A program made the translations under genes and the position numbers. A stretch of 64,000 nt of DNA from assembly GCF_036013975.1 (NCBI RefSeq), contig NZ_CP107904.1, positions 3,845,001-3,909,000 of the forward strand. The letters run 5' to 3'. This document shows, one piece after another, positions 43,197 through 52,753 of this stretch. Positions within the stretch are counted from its first letter, which is position 1, and each line of letters begins with the position of its first letter. The notes under the pieces were generated by a model, which was not told the origin of the DNA, ran no database searches, and was given only the letters and a program-made list of their open reading frames with translations. This DNA is from Kitasatospora sp. NBC_00458 (GTDB taxonomy: Bacteria > Actinomycetota > Actinomycetes > Streptomycetales > Streptomycetaceae).

Positions 43197-43958
43197 TTAC
43201 GAATCCGTGCCCGGGCGGGTACCGCTCCGAGAGCCCGGCGGCGCCGGAGCGGCGGCGTCCGGCTGGACTCCGTAGAGCAGGGTGAACGCCGCCACCTCCA
43301 CCGCATCCTCGGCCGTGCTCTGTCCGGCGGCGCGCAACTCGTCGAAGACCGCCTTGAATTGAGCACGGAGCCGGACCAGCTGTTCGGGGCTGAGCCGCAG
43401 CGTGAAGTGCGAGAAGAGTCCGGGGAGGCCGACCGAGCCGTCCTCCGGGGTGGAGAAGTCGACCCGGCCGGAGAGCGCGTGGTCGCGGAAGTCGTCGCGG
43501 ACCCGGTCGATCGAGGCAAGCATCGCGTCGAACGCCTCGCCCCGGGTCGGCGAGTCGGCCGAGAAGATCTCGGGAGCCAGCCGGACCGACTCCTGGCCGG
43601 GGGCGTAGCGGCTCTCGACGATGCCGGAGACCAGCCGGGTGCCGGCGACGCGGATCAGTCCGGCCTTCTCCAACTGCTTGATGTGGCGGTAGAGCTTGGT
43701 CTGCGGCTCCCCCAGGGCGGCGGCGATCTCCTTGGCGGTGAGCGGTCCGGCGCCGACGCTGTTCAGGGCGCCGAGAATGCCCAGGCGCAGCGGGTCGGCG
43801 AGCGCCTTGAGCGTGGCCGCCTCCTTGACCAGGCGCTCCCTGGGCAGCCCACCGGGGCCCCCGGCGGGCCCCGCGGCACCCGGGGTGCCGGCGACGGCGA
43901 CGGCGGCCGCGGGGGCGGGGGCGGCGGCATCGACAGGTTCGTCAGCGTTCTCGACCAC
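43197..43958 (-). CDS. ArsR-type transcriptional regulator
   Basis: 253 residues with a winged helix at about residues 42-115 (LKALADPLRLGILGALN, TAKEIAAALGEPQTKLYRHIKQLEKAGLI). No metal-binding Cys cluster is seen, so it is a HTH_20-type member and not a metal sensor. The C-terminal half (SHFTLRLSPEQLVRLRAQFKAVFDELR) likely forms a dimer or ligand domain. Start GTG 43958 is preceded by GAGGGTGGGG. It is divergent from the MFS transporter with about 120 bp between, the usual layout for a local repressor of that exporter. Confidence 0.82.
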   Translation of the reverse strand: MVENADEPVDAAAPAPAAAVAVAGTPGAAGPAGGPGGLPRERLVKEAATLKALADPLRLGILGALNSVGAGPLTAKEIAAALGEPQTKLYRHIKQLEKAGLIRVAGTRLVSGIVESRYAPGQESVRLAPEIFSADSPTRGEAFDAMLASIDRVRDDFRDHALSGRVDFSTPEDGSVGLPGLFSHFTLRLSPEQLVRLRAQFKAVFDELRAAGQSTAEDAVEVAAFTLLYGVQPDAAAPAPPGSRSGTRPGTDS

Positions 43959-44081
43959 GGCCCCACCCTCGCAGATCGCCTTCGCCCCCGGCAATCAGCA
44001 TTCACCCTTGCGCAATCGCTCACTCATCCGCAACCATTCACGGAAACGTGAACGATGACCAAAAGGTGAGTGGGTGGGGGC

Positions 44082-45593
44082 ATGAGCACCGGACCGACGG
44101 ATTCGAGAGCCGGGACGACGAGGACGACCGAAACAGCGGGCGGGAGGACGACCGAAACGGCGGGCGAGAGGGTGGACGGAACGGCGGCCGGGGCCGCTCC
44201 GGGGCCGCCTCCGGCCGTGGCGAAGGCGACCGCGGCCACGACGGCGGCGACCGCGACCGCGACCACGGGAGGAGCGGCTCCGCCGACCCCCGGGACGCGG
44301 CGGAGCAGCCCCCGCGAGCCCGTCCCGCTCCGCCGCAACCGGCGGTTCCAGACGCTCTGGGCCGGCCAGGCCTCCGCGACCCTCGGCCTGCAGATGGCCG
44401 ACACCGCGTACCCGCTGCTGCTGCTCGCGCTCACCGGCTCGTCCACGCTCGCCGCCGTGTTCGGGGCCCTGCAGATCGGCACCGCCGTCGTCTTCGGCAT
44501 CCACGGCGGCTCGGTCGCCGACCGGTACGACCGCCGCCGGATCCTGATCCTCGCCGACGGCTCCCGGCTGCTCGCCTCCGCGAGCGTCCCGCTGGCGATG
44601 GCGCTGGACCTGCTGACCGTCCCGCACACGCTGCTGGTGGCCGTCGTGATTGGCGCCACCATCGCGTACAGCGGTCCGGTCCGGCTGCTCGCGGTGCGCT
44701 CGGTCGTCCCGCCCGAGCAGCTGCGGCAGGCGCTGGCGCAGGACGAGGCGCGGGTGAGCGGCGCGGGTCTGATCGGTCCGCCGCTCGCGGGCGCGCTGTT
44801 CGGGCTCGGCCGGAGCGCGCCGTTCGTGGGGACGGCGCTCGCCTCACTGTTCGCGCTGGCCTCGGCCGTGCTGGTCCGCTTCCCGGGCCGGCCGGGGGCG
44901 ACGGACCCGTACGGCCCCGGCCGGGACACCGCGGAACGGGACGCGGCCGCCGGGGACGCACCCGTCGAGGGGACACCCGCGGAGGGCGGCGGCGCGCTGG
45001 CCGGCCTCCGCCACCTGGCCGCCGACGCCTTCCTCCGCCCGACCCTGGCCGTCGTCCTCGTCATCAACGTGGCCTCCACCGCGATGCTGCTACCGGTGAT
45101 GGTGGTCCTGCGCGGGCAGGGCACGTCGAACGGCGGGATCGGGCTCGCGCTGGCCGGGGAGGCGGTCGGGGCGCTGGCCGGCGCGTTCCTGGTGAACCGG
45201 CTGCACCGGCTGGCCGGTCCCGGGGTGCTGCTGCTCGCGGTGGCCTGGGTGCTGGTCCCCGCGGTCCTCGCGCCGCTGCTGCCCGGCGGGCCGGCCGTCG
45301 TCTTCGCGGCGCTGTTCGTGGTGGGCCTGGGGATACCGACGCTGCGCGTGATGATCGACCTGCTGATCTTCCGCCAGGTCGCCGACGCGCTGCGCGGCCG
45401 GGTGATCGCCGCCACCATGACGCTGTTCAGCCTGGGCATGCCCGCCGGGATGGTCGGCAGCGGCCTGCTGCTCGACCACCTCTCCCCCGCGGCCGCGCTC
45501 GGCTCGGTGGCCGGTCTGCTGGTCCTCGCCCTCGTACCCGCGACGGCCGGGCGGACGCTGCGCCGGGCCACCTGGCCGGCCGAGCGGCTCTGA
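44082..45593 (+). CDS. MFS efflux transporter
   Basis: 503 residues. A Thr/Ala/Gly-rich cytoplasmic N-terminus of about 85 residues is followed by 11-12 membrane helices. The loop 2-3 motif VADRYDRRRILILAD matches the MFS signature A. ALAQDEARVSGAGLIGPPLAGALFG resembles the enterobactin exporter EntS/MFS_3 group. It probably exports a small molecule by proton antiport. I choose ATG 44082; a GTG at 44070 is also possible. Divergent from the ArsR-type gene, which likely controls it. Confidence 0.85.
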   Translation: MSTGPTDSRAGTTRTTETAGGRTTETAGERVDGTAAGAAPGPPPAVAKATAATTAATATATTGGAAPPTPGTRRSSPREPVPLRRNRRFQTLWAGQASATLGLQMADTAYPLLLLALTGSSTLAAVFGALQIGTAVVFGIHGGSVADRYDRRRILILADGSRLLASASVPLAMALDLLTVPHTLLVAVVIGATIAYSGPVRLLAVRSVVPPEQLRQALAQDEARVSGAGLIGPPLAGALFGLGRSAPFVGTALASLFALASAVLVRFPGRPGATDPYGPGRDTAERDAAAGDAPVEGTPAEGGGALAGLRHLAADAFLRPTLAVVLVINVASTAMLLPVMVVLRGQGTSNGGIGLALAGEAVGALAGAFLVNRLHRLAGPGVLLLAVAWVLVPAVLAPLLPGGPAVVFAALFVVGLGIPTLRVMIDLLIFRQVADALRGRVIAATMTLFSLGMPAGMVGSGLLLDHLSPAAALGSVAGLLVLALVPATAGRTLRRATWPAERL

Positions 45594-45928
45594 GCCGCCC
45601 GTCGACGGTTCCGGCGCCCGCCTGCGGCCGCTGGAACGACCGCCCGGCCCGGCCCCACCGGTACAACGCCCCGCCGGGAGACCGGGCCCGGCCCCGGCCC
45701 GCCCCCGACACGGAAACCGGACCCGGGAACCGGCCCCGAAACCGGACGGCAGGTCGGCCAAACCCCTCCGCCCGCGCCTGACAGTCGATCACCCGTGCGG
45801 GTGCACGCCACATGCGGCACCCCCGGCAACCGGGTGAACTGGCCGGGTACGGCCCGCCCGGGGCCACCCCGGACCAGGCCGCTGGACCGGCCCCCGGACC
45901 AGACCTGTCGGGCCCCCGAGGAGGACTC
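45594..45928. other. intergenic region upstream of the permease operon
   Basis: About 335 bp with no gene. It contains repeated G(A)AACCGG units (45713-45745) and an imperfect hairpin. A promoter for the downstream operon should lie in its last 130 bp but no clear -35/-10 pair stands out. Confidence 0.5.
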
Positions 45929-47677
45929 ATGAGTTCCATGGACGTGCCCTCGTCCGGTCGCGGCAGTCCCGGTGCGGGCAGCCCGGGCGGTTCGGGGCAG
46001 GGCGGGACCGGCGGGACCGGAACCGGCCCGGCCGCCCGGCAGCGCACCGGCGCGGTGGCGACCAGGCTCGCGAGCGCGCCCCGGATGTCCTGGCTGACCC
46101 TCGCGCTGATGACCACCAGCTCGGTGGCCAGTCTCCGCGCGGCGCCGACCATGGCGGTCTACGGCCTGGCCTGCGTCTTCCTCTACCTGCTCCCGGCGGT
46201 CGTCTTCCTGATGCCGACCGCGCTGATCTCCGCCGAGCTGGCGTCCGGCTGGGAGGGCGGCGTCTACCGCTGGGTGTCGGAGGGCCTGTCGAAGCCGCTC
46301 GGCTTCCTGGCCGTCTGGTGCCAGTTCGCGATGACGATCTTCTACTACCCGTCCCTGCTCGCGTACGTGGCCTCGACCATCGCCTACGTGATCAATCCGG
46401 CCCTGGCCAGCAACGGCCTGTACACCGCGATCGTGATCATGGTCCTGTACTGGACCGGCGTCTGGGTCTCCGCGCGCGGCACCAAGGCGGTGGCCGGCCT
46501 CTCCTCGATGGGCCTGGTGATCGGCACCCTGATCCCCGGCGTGCTGCTGGTGGTGCTCGGCCTCGTCTTCCTCGGCCAGGGCAACCCCTCCGCCGCGCCG
46601 ATGAACGCCGCGCACCTCTTCCCGCAGTGGACCGGCCTGGCCAGCCTGGTGCTGATCGTCAACAACTTCCTCAGCTACTCCGGCATGGAGATGAACGCGG
46701 TGCACGTCTCCTCGCTCCGCGACCCGGCCAAGGAGTTCCCGCGGGCCATGTTCACCGCCTCCGGCATGGTGCTGGCGATCTTCATCCTGCCGGCGCTGGC
46801 GATCAGCTGGGTGGTGCCGTCCTCCGAACTGAGCCTGACCGCCGGCGTGATGCAGGCCTTCGACTCCTTCTTCCAGTACTTCCACATCGGCTGGCTCACC
46901 CCGGTGATCGCGGTGGCGCTGGTCTCCGCCTCGCTCGGCGGCATGCTCGCCTGGCTGGCCGGGCCCTCCAAGGGACTGCTGATGATCTCCCGGCAGGAGG
47001 GCTACCTGCCGCCGTTTCTGCAGCGGCTCAACCGGGAGGGGGTCCAGCAGAACCTGCTGGTCACCCAGGGTGTGGTCACCACGATCATCGCCCTGGCGTA
47101 CGCGCTGATCCCGAACGTCTCCAGCGCCTACTGGATCTTCTCGGTGATCACCACGCAGGTGTACCTGATCGTCTACCTGCTGATGTTCACCGCCGCGATC
47201 CGGCTGCGCCGCACCCAGCCCGACCACCCTCGCGGCTACCGCGCGCCGGCGCTGGTGCCGATCGCGGTGACCGGGCTGCTGTCCTCGGCGGCCGCGATGG
47301 CGATCGGCTTCGTGCCCTCCTCGCAGTTCGGCAGCGGCTCGGTCTGGTCGTACGTCGCGATCGTCGGCGGCGGCCTGGCCCTGCTCGGGCTGATCATCCC
47401 GTACCTGTTCCTGCGGCTGCGCAAGCCGGAGTGGCGCTCGCCCGAAGCCCAGGCGGAGCTGGCCGAGATGGAGGCCGCCGAGCGGGCCAACGCCGCCATG
47501 CACGCCGACGGCGGCCCCGACGCACCGAACGCACCCGACGCACCCGACGCACCCGACGCACCGAAGGGCCCCGGCGGCCCGGACCGACCCCGCGGCCCCG
47601 GTGGCTCCGACGGCCCCGGTGGACCGGGTGGCCCCGCCGGCCCGAGCAACGGCGACACCCCCGGAGGAACGTCATGA
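45929..47677 (+). CDS. APC-family amino-acid permease (glutamate/GABA antiporter-like)
   Basis: 582 residues with about 12 membrane helices after a Gly/Ser-rich N-terminus of about 45 residues. Segments such as TTSSVASLRAAPTMAVYGL, SAELASGWEGGVYRWV, NNFLSYSGMEMNAVHVSSL and AGPSKGLLMISRQEGYLP fit the glutamate:GABA antiporter (GadC-like) branch. The C-terminal 60 residues are unusual: DAP repeats, then a collagen-like Gly-Pro-rich tail. ATG with GAGGAGG upstream. Its stop overlaps the next gene's ATG (ATGA). It heads an operon with a small membrane protein and two peptidases, suggesting uptake or exchange of peptide-derived amino acids. Confidence 0.85.
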   Translation: MSSMDVPSSGRGSPGAGSPGGSGQGGTGGTGTGPAARQRTGAVATRLASAPRMSWLTLALMTTSSVASLRAAPTMAVYGLACVFLYLLPAVVFLMPTALISAELASGWEGGVYRWVSEGLSKPLGFLAVWCQFAMTIFYYPSLLAYVASTIAYVINPALASNGLYTAIVIMVLYWTGVWVSARGTKAVAGLSSMGLVIGTLIPGVLLVVLGLVFLGQGNPSAAPMNAAHLFPQWTGLASLVLIVNNFLSYSGMEMNAVHVSSLRDPAKEFPRAMFTASGMVLAIFILPALAISWVVPSSELSLTAGVMQAFDSFFQYFHIGWLTPVIAVALVSASLGGMLAWLAGPSKGLLMISRQEGYLPPFLQRLNREGVQQNLLVTQGVVTTIIALAYALIPNVSSAYWIFSVITTQVYLIVYLLMFTAAIRLRRTQPDHPRGYRAPALVPIAVTGLLSSAAAMAIGFVPSSQFGSGSVWSYVAIVGGGLALLGLIIPYLFLRLRKPEWRSPEAQAELAEMEAAERANAAMHADGGPDAPNAPDAPDAPDAPKGPGGPDRPRGPGGSDGPGGPGGPAGPSNGDTPGGTS

Positions 47678-48111
47678 CCCGCAGCATGATGGCCTCCCGG
47701 CACCGCTGGATCTACGTCGGCGCGATCGTCCTCCTGGTCGCCATGCTGGTCACCGGCCTGCTGACCTACTCCCAGCTGAAGTCCACCAACGAGGCCAACC
47801 GGAAGGCCCAGCAGCTCTCCGAGGCGCTCGGCGCGGCCGGCTACCCGGTGCCCTCGCAGAGCCAGATCGTGCACACGCTGGGCGAGGACGGCGGCGCCGT
47901 CTGCGAGAACCCGGCGCACGCGCTGACCCAGGCGCAGTGGAAGTACGGCATGTCCAACGGCGCGGGCGGCCCCGGCCAGCGCCCGGTGCTCTCCGACCGC
48001 GAGGTGGTCCTCGCCGAGACGATCGTGCTCTCGGTCTACTGCCCGGACAAGCTCTCCGCCATCAAGGACAAGATCGACGACCTCAAGCTCCACGACACCG
48101 TGCGCAACTGA
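47674..48111 (+). CDS. small single-span membrane protein
   Basis: 145 residues, translationally coupled to the permease gene. One membrane helix near the N-terminus (about residues 12-32, WIYVGAIVLLVAMLVTGLL) is followed by an external domain of about 110 residues with two Cys (AVCENPAH and VYCPDKL) that could form a disulfide. The external part begins with a helical stretch (STNEANRKAQQLSEALGAAG). No known family is recognised. Coupling to the permease suggests an accessory subunit. Confidence 0.68.
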   Translation: MTRSMMASRHRWIYVGAIVLLVAMLVTGLLTYSQLKSTNEANRKAQQLSEALGAAGYPVPSQSQIVHTLGEDGGAVCENPAHALTQAQWKYGMSNGAGGPGQRPVLSDREVVLAETIVLSVYCPDKLSAIKDKIDDLKLHDTVRN

Positions 48112-48267
48112 CGGCCCGCAGGCGCCCCGTCCTCCCGCGCCCGTCTCCCGTTCGCCGCGCCCCGCCCCGCCCCGCGCCCGCTCCCGGCCCCGGCCCCGAT
48201 GCCCGCGGAGGCCGACGACGCCCGACGAAGGCCGGCCGCACCACCCGCCCCGGAAGGAGCCGTACCC

Positions 48268-49620
48268 ATGACCGACGAACTCGCCCGCCGGATCGCCGAC
48301 CTGATGCCCCGCGCCAAGGCCGACCTGGCCGAACTGGTCGCCATCCCCTCCGTCGCCGACCCCCGCCAGTACCCGCCGGAGAAGTGCCGCCAGGCCGCCG
48401 AGTGGGTCGCCGCCGCCTTCACCGACGCCGGTCTGCGCGACGTCCACCTGGAGGAGACCCCGGACGGCAGCCACGCCGTGGTCGGCCACCGCCCGCCACC
48501 GCCGGGCGCGCCGACCGTCCTGCTCTACAGCCACTACGACGTCCAGCCCCCGCTCGACGACGACGCCTGGACCTCCCCGCCGTTCGAGCTGACCGAGCGC
48601 GACGGCCGCTGGTACGGGCGCGGCACCGCCGACTGCAAGGGCAACATCGTCATGCACCTCACCGCGCTGCGGGCCCTCGGCGACGACCTGCCGGTCGGCG
48701 TCAAACTGGTCGTCGAGGGGTCGGAGGAACAGGGCACCGGCGGCCTGGAGGCCTACGTGCCGCCCCACGCGGGCGAGTTGCACGCCGACGCCCTGCTGGT
48801 CTGCGACACCGGCAACGCGGCGGTCGGCGTACCCACCGCCACCACCTCCCTGCGCGGCCTCACCAACGTGGTGGTCACCGTCTCCTCGCTCAGGGGCGAC
48901 GTGCACTCCGGCATGTTCGGCGGTCCGGCCCCGGACGCGCTCGCCGCGCTGATCCGCGTCCTCGACACGCTGCGGGACGCCGACGGCGGCACCCGGGTCG
49001 ACGGCCTGGACTGCACCGGCAGCTGGAGCGGCACCGGCTACGACGAGCAGCAGTTCCGAGCCGACGCGGGCGTGCTGGACGGTGTCCGGCTGACCGGCTC
49101 CGGCAGCGTCGCCGACCGGCTCTGGGCCCGCCCCGCCGTCACGGTGCTCGGCATCGACTGCCCGCCCGTGGTCGGCTCCGCCGCCGCCGTCCCGGCGACC
49201 GCCCGGGCCCGGGTGAGCCTGCGCGTCCCGCCCGGCACCGACCCGCGGGCCGCCCAGGACGCGCTCACCGCGCACCTGGAGGCCGCCGCGCCCTGGGGCG
49301 TGCGCCTGGAGGTGGCCCCGGAGAGCACCGGCTCGCCGTTCCGGGCCTCCACCGGCGGGCCCGCGTACGCGGCGCTCGACAAGGCGATGCAGGAGGTCTA
49401 CGGCCGGCCGATGTCCTTCCTCGGCCAGGGCGGCTCGATCCCGCTCTGCAACGTGTTCGCCGAGACCTTCCCGGAATCGGAGATCATCCTGATGGGCGTG
49501 GAGGAGCCGCGCTGCCTGATCCACGCGCCCAACGAGAGCGTCGACCCCGGCGAGATCGAGCACATGGCCAACGTGGAGGCGCTGTTCCTCCGGCACTATG
49601 CCGACTCCTCCCGGCCGTGA
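48268..49620 (+). CDS. M20-family dipeptidase
   Basis: 450 residues, close in layout to carnosinase/PepV-type M20 dipeptidases. Metal ligands and catalytic residues are visible in YSHYDVQP (His), GRGTADCKG (Asp), EGSEEQGTGG (Glu pair), VCDTGNA and the C-terminal LIHAPNESV (His). The lid-domain VHSGMFGG is present. It should cleave dipeptides with two zinc ions, in the cytoplasm. ATG 48268 with GGAAGGAG upstream. Third gene of the permease operon, about 155 bp after the small membrane protein. Confidence 0.9.
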   Translation: MTDELARRIADLMPRAKADLAELVAIPSVADPRQYPPEKCRQAAEWVAAAFTDAGLRDVHLEETPDGSHAVVGHRPPPPGAPTVLLYSHYDVQPPLDDDAWTSPPFELTERDGRWYGRGTADCKGNIVMHLTALRALGDDLPVGVKLVVEGSEEQGTGGLEAYVPPHAGELHADALLVCDTGNAAVGVPTATTSLRGLTNVVVTVSSLRGDVHSGMFGGPAPDALAALIRVLDTLRDADGGTRVDGLDCTGSWSGTGYDEQQFRADAGVLDGVRLTGSGSVADRLWARPAVTVLGIDCPPVVGSAAAVPATARARVSLRVPPGTDPRAAQDALTAHLEAAAPWGVRLEVAPESTGSPFRASTGGPAYAALDKAMQEVYGRPMSFLGQGGSIPLCNVFAETFPESEIILMGVEEPRCLIHAPNESVDPGEIEHMANVEALFLRHYADSSRP

Positions 49621-49759
49621 TGGAGTCGTAGCGGCCCGGCCGGCCCGGGCCCGACCGCCCCGCAGCCCCGCGACCCCGCAGCCCCGCGACCCAGGCCCGG
49701 CCCGGTCCCGGCCCCGAACCCGGCCACCCCGAGCGTTCGCCCCCACCAGGAGACCTCGC

Positions 49760-50878
49760 ATGCCCCGACCGTTCACCACCGAGGACTACCGCGCCCGCCT
49801 CGACCGGGCGACCGCGGCCGCCACCGCCGCCGGACTCGCCGGCCTGGTCGTCGCCCCCGGTCCCGACCTCGTCTACCTGACCGGCTACCAGCCCACCGCG
49901 ATCACCGAACGCCTGACGGCCCTCGTCCTCACCGCCGGACGCGAGCCGGCCCTGGTCGTCCCGGCCCTGGAGCGCCCCGACGCCGAGAAGGCGGCCGGCG
50001 CCCCGGCCGTCCGGCTGCTCGACTGGACGGACGGCCAGGACCCGTACGCCGCCGCCGTCCCGCTGCTCGACGGGGCCGGCCGGTACGGCGTCTCCGACAA
50101 CGCCTGGGCGATGCACCTGCTCGGCCTCCAGGCCGCCCTGCCCGGTACGGGCTGGACCTCGCTCACCGAGACCCTGCCGATGCTGCGCGCCGTCAAGGGA
50201 CCGGACGAGCTGGAGCGCCTCGCCGCGGCCGGCGGCGCCGCCGACGCCGCCTACCGGGGCATCCTGGAGGTGGACTTCGCCGGGCGCCGGGAGACCGACG
50301 TCGCCGCCGACCTCAGCGCGCTGCTCATCCAGTACGGGCACAGCCAGGTCGACTTCACCGTGGTCGGCTCCGGTCCCAACGGCGCCAACCCGCACCACGA
50401 GGCCGGCGACCGGGTCATCGAACCGGGCGACACCGTCGTGCTGGACTTCGGCGGCCTCAAGGACGGCTACGGCTCCGACACCACCCGGACGGTGCACGTC
50501 GGCACCGACGTCCCGGACGAGGTGCGGAAGGTGCACGACGTCGTCCGGGAGGCGCAGCAGACCGCCTTCGAGGCCGTCCGGCCCGGGGTGAGCTGCCAGG
50601 AGATCGACCGGACCGCCCGCCGGGTGATCACCGCGGCCGGGTACGGCGAGTACTTCATCCACCGCACCGGCCACGGCATCGGGATCACCACGCACGAGCC
50701 GCCGTACCTGGTCGAGGGCGAGGAGCAGCCGCTCGTCCCGGGCATGTGCTTCTCGATCGAGCCGGGCGTCTACCTGCCGGGCCGGTTCGGGGTGCGGATC
50801 GAGGACATCGTGACCGTCACCGAGCAGGGCGGGCGGCGCTTCAACAACACTCCGCACGAGCTGGGCACCGTGTCCTGA
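49760..50878 (+). CDS. M24-family Xaa-Pro peptidase
   Basis: 372 residues of the pita-bread fold. A creatinase-like N-terminal domain (about 1-150) precedes the catalytic domain. The five metal ligands lie in VVLDFGGLKDGYGSDTTRT (two Asp), TGHGIGITTHEPP (His), FSIEPGVY (Glu) and VRIEDIV (Glu). It should remove or split residues ahead of proline. ATG with CAGGAGA upstream. It follows the M20 dipeptidase by about 140 bp, so the pair would fully degrade small peptides including proline-containing ones. Confidence 0.9.
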   Translation: MPRPFTTEDYRARLDRATAAATAAGLAGLVVAPGPDLVYLTGYQPTAITERLTALVLTAGREPALVVPALERPDAEKAAGAPAVRLLDWTDGQDPYAAAVPLLDGAGRYGVSDNAWAMHLLGLQAALPGTGWTSLTETLPMLRAVKGPDELERLAAAGGAADAAYRGILEVDFAGRRETDVAADLSALLIQYGHSQVDFTVVGSGPNGANPHHEAGDRVIEPGDTVVLDFGGLKDGYGSDTTRTVHVGTDVPDEVRKVHDVVREAQQTAFEAVRPGVSCQEIDRTARRVITAAGYGEYFIHRTGHGIGITTHEPPYLVEGEEQPLVPGMCFSIEPGVYLPGRFGVRIEDIVTVTEQGGRRFNNTPHELGTVS

Positions 50879-51058
50879 CCACCCCGCCCCGGGTCCGGAG
50901 GCGACGGGCCCGGGGACAGCGGGCCTGGGGCGGGGCGGGTCCGGCGGCGACGGGCCCGGAGCGCCGTTCCGCCGCACGGGGCATTTCTGAGGTGTTCCTG
51001 GAAGGGCGGCCGTTCGCACCGAGAGTTCTCCAAGAATGCCTTGCTAGCTTCGACCGGC

Positions 51059-52138
51059 ATGACCAGAATGCTCCGTCCGGCACCGCCGACCCCTCCAGCG
51101 GGCGCAGGGCGGCTGCGTCCGGCGACCGGCTCCCGGAACGGCGCGCGCCCCGGCGCCCTGTCCCGGCTCCGCCTGCTGGCGTGGCCGCTCTACCTGCTCG
51201 CCCTGCTCTGGTACGTGCGCGCCTACGGGCTGCCGTACTCCAACGACGTGGTGTTCCTCTGGTTGATCGGAGCCCTGCTGGCGGCAGGCGTGCACAGCGG
51301 CCACGGCCCGCGCGGCTTCCTCCTCGTACTGCGCGACTGGGTGCCGGTGATGGCCGTCGTCTGGACGTACTCGCTGCTGCGCGGCTACGGCGCGCGCACC
51401 CCGTGGGGGCCGTACCTGTGGCCGCAGCAACGGGCGGACGAACTGATCGGACTGGGTGAGACCCTGACCGTCCGGCTCCAGCACGGGCTCTACACGCCCG
51501 GCTCGCCGCAGTGGTACGACTACGCGGCGGTCGCCGTCTACATGTCGCACTTCTTCCTGGTCTTCGTCGTGCTCGCGGTGCTCTGGCGCCGCCGCCACGA
51601 CCGGTTCCGGCACCTGCTCACCTGCTACCTGGGGCTGACCTTCGCCGGCTTCGCGACGTACATCCTGTACCCGGCCGTCCCGCCGTGGCTGGCCTCCCAG
51701 GAGGGCCACCTGCCGGCGCTGACCCGGGTGGTGTCGGACGTGCTGACGGAGAGCGGGCTGCCCCGGGCCGGGTCGATCTTCGAGAACGGCAGCCGGTTCG
51801 CCAACGACGTCGCCGCGATGCCCTCGCTGCACTCGGCGTACCCGGCGATGCTGCTGTTCTTCTTCTGGCCGACGGCCTCCCGCCCGCTGCGGGCGCTGCT
51901 GGTCGCGTACCCGCTCGCGATGACGTTCACCCTGGTGTACGGCGCGGAGCACTTCATCGTGGACGTGTTCGTCGGCTGGGCGTACGCGGCGGCGGTGGTG
52001 TTCGGGGTGCGGTGGCTGCGGACGCGGCGGCGGGCCAGGTCGCTCGCCGCGAGCCGGGCGGCGGTCCGGGCGGCGGTCCCGGCCGCGGGCGCCCCGGCCG
52101 CCGGAGCACCCGCCGGCCCCGGCAGACTGGACGGGTGA
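51059..52138 (+). CDS. PAP2-family membrane phosphatase/phosphotransferase
   Basis: 359 residues with about six membrane helices. Catalytic PAP2 motifs are MPSLHSAYP and, further on, YGAEHFIVDVFVGW with the second catalytic His. The layout fits the inositolphosphotransferase-like PAP2_3 group, acting on lipid phosphates at the membrane. The N- and C-termini (Pro/Ala-rich) are disordered. ATG 51059 lies 8 bp after TAGCTT, so the mRNA may be leaderless; a TTG at 51041 is an alternative. Its stop overlaps the start of the glycosylase gene (GTGA). Confidence 0.83.
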   Translation: MTRMLRPAPPTPPAGAGRLRPATGSRNGARPGALSRLRLLAWPLYLLALLWYVRAYGLPYSNDVVFLWLIGALLAAGVHSGHGPRGFLLVLRDWVPVMAVVWTYSLLRGYGARTPWGPYLWPQQRADELIGLGETLTVRLQHGLYTPGSPQWYDYAAVAVYMSHFFLVFVVLAVLWRRRHDRFRHLLTCYLGLTFAGFATYILYPAVPPWLASQEGHLPALTRVVSDVLTESGLPRAGSIFENGSRFANDVAAMPSLHSAYPAMLLFFFWPTASRPLRALLVAYPLAMTFTLVYGAEHFIVDVFVGWAYAAAVVFGVRWLRTRRRARSLAASRAAVRAAVPAAGAPAAGAPAGPGRLDG

Positions 52139-52722
52139 CCGAGAAGCCCACCGCCCCGGAGAAGCCCGCGCGCCCGTCGAAGCCGACCGCGGAACAGCTG
52201 CTCGCCGCCCGCGACACCACCATCGAGGACGTCGCCGCCCCCGGCCTGCGGGTGCTGTTCTGCGGCATCAACCCCGGCCTCTGGTCCGGCGCCACCGGCT
52301 ACCACTTCGCCCGCCCGGGGAACCGGTTCTGGCCCGCGCTGCACCGTTCCGGCTTCACCCCGGAGCAGTTCCGCCCGGACGAGCAGCACCGGCTGCCCGC
52401 CCTCGGCCTCGGCATCACCAACGTCGCCCCGCGCGCCACCGCCAAGGCGGACGAGCTCACCGCCGAGGAGCTGCGCGAGGGCGGCGCCGCGCTCACCGCC
52501 CGGGTGCTGCGGCTGGAGCCTCAGGTCCTGGCCGTGCTCGGCATCGGCGCGTACCGGACGGCCTTCGGGCGGCGGGCCGCGGTGGTCGGGCGGCAGGAGG
52601 AGTCGATCGGCGGGACCGAGGTCTGGGTGCTGCCCAATCCCAGCGGCCTCAACGCGCACTACACCCTGGACGCGCTGGCGGCGGAGTTCGCGAGGCTGCG
52701 CGAGGCCGTCGCGGCCCGCTGA
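52135..52722 (+). CDS. mug: G/U mismatch-specific uracil-DNA glycosylase
   Basis: 195 residues of the Mug/TDG family. The catalytic motif FCGINPGLWSGATGYHFARP and the second motif LPNPSGLNAH are clear. It removes uracil or ethenocytosine opposite guanine, important in a GC-rich genome prone to cytosine deamination. A Pro/Lys-rich N-terminus of about 25 residues precedes the domain. GTG 52135 overlaps the PAP2 stop, so the genes are co-translated although functionally unrelated. Confidence 0.93.
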   Translation: MTEKPTAPEKPARPSKPTAEQLLAARDTTIEDVAAPGLRVLFCGINPGLWSGATGYHFARPGNRFWPALHRSGFTPEQFRPDEQHRLPALGLGITNVAPRATAKADELTAEELREGGAALTARVLRLEPQVLAVLGIGAYRTAFGRRAAVVGRQEESIGGTEVWVLPNPSGLNAHYTLDALAAEFARLREAVAAR

Positions 52723-52753
52723 GTCCGTTCGCCCCGCGGGGTCCCGCCCGTCC

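Noticed and set aside
51511..52134. In-frame upstream extension of the mug gene
   Set aside because: It overlaps the PAP2 gene in another frame. The GTG at 52135 overlaps the PAP2 stop and matches the family N-terminus.
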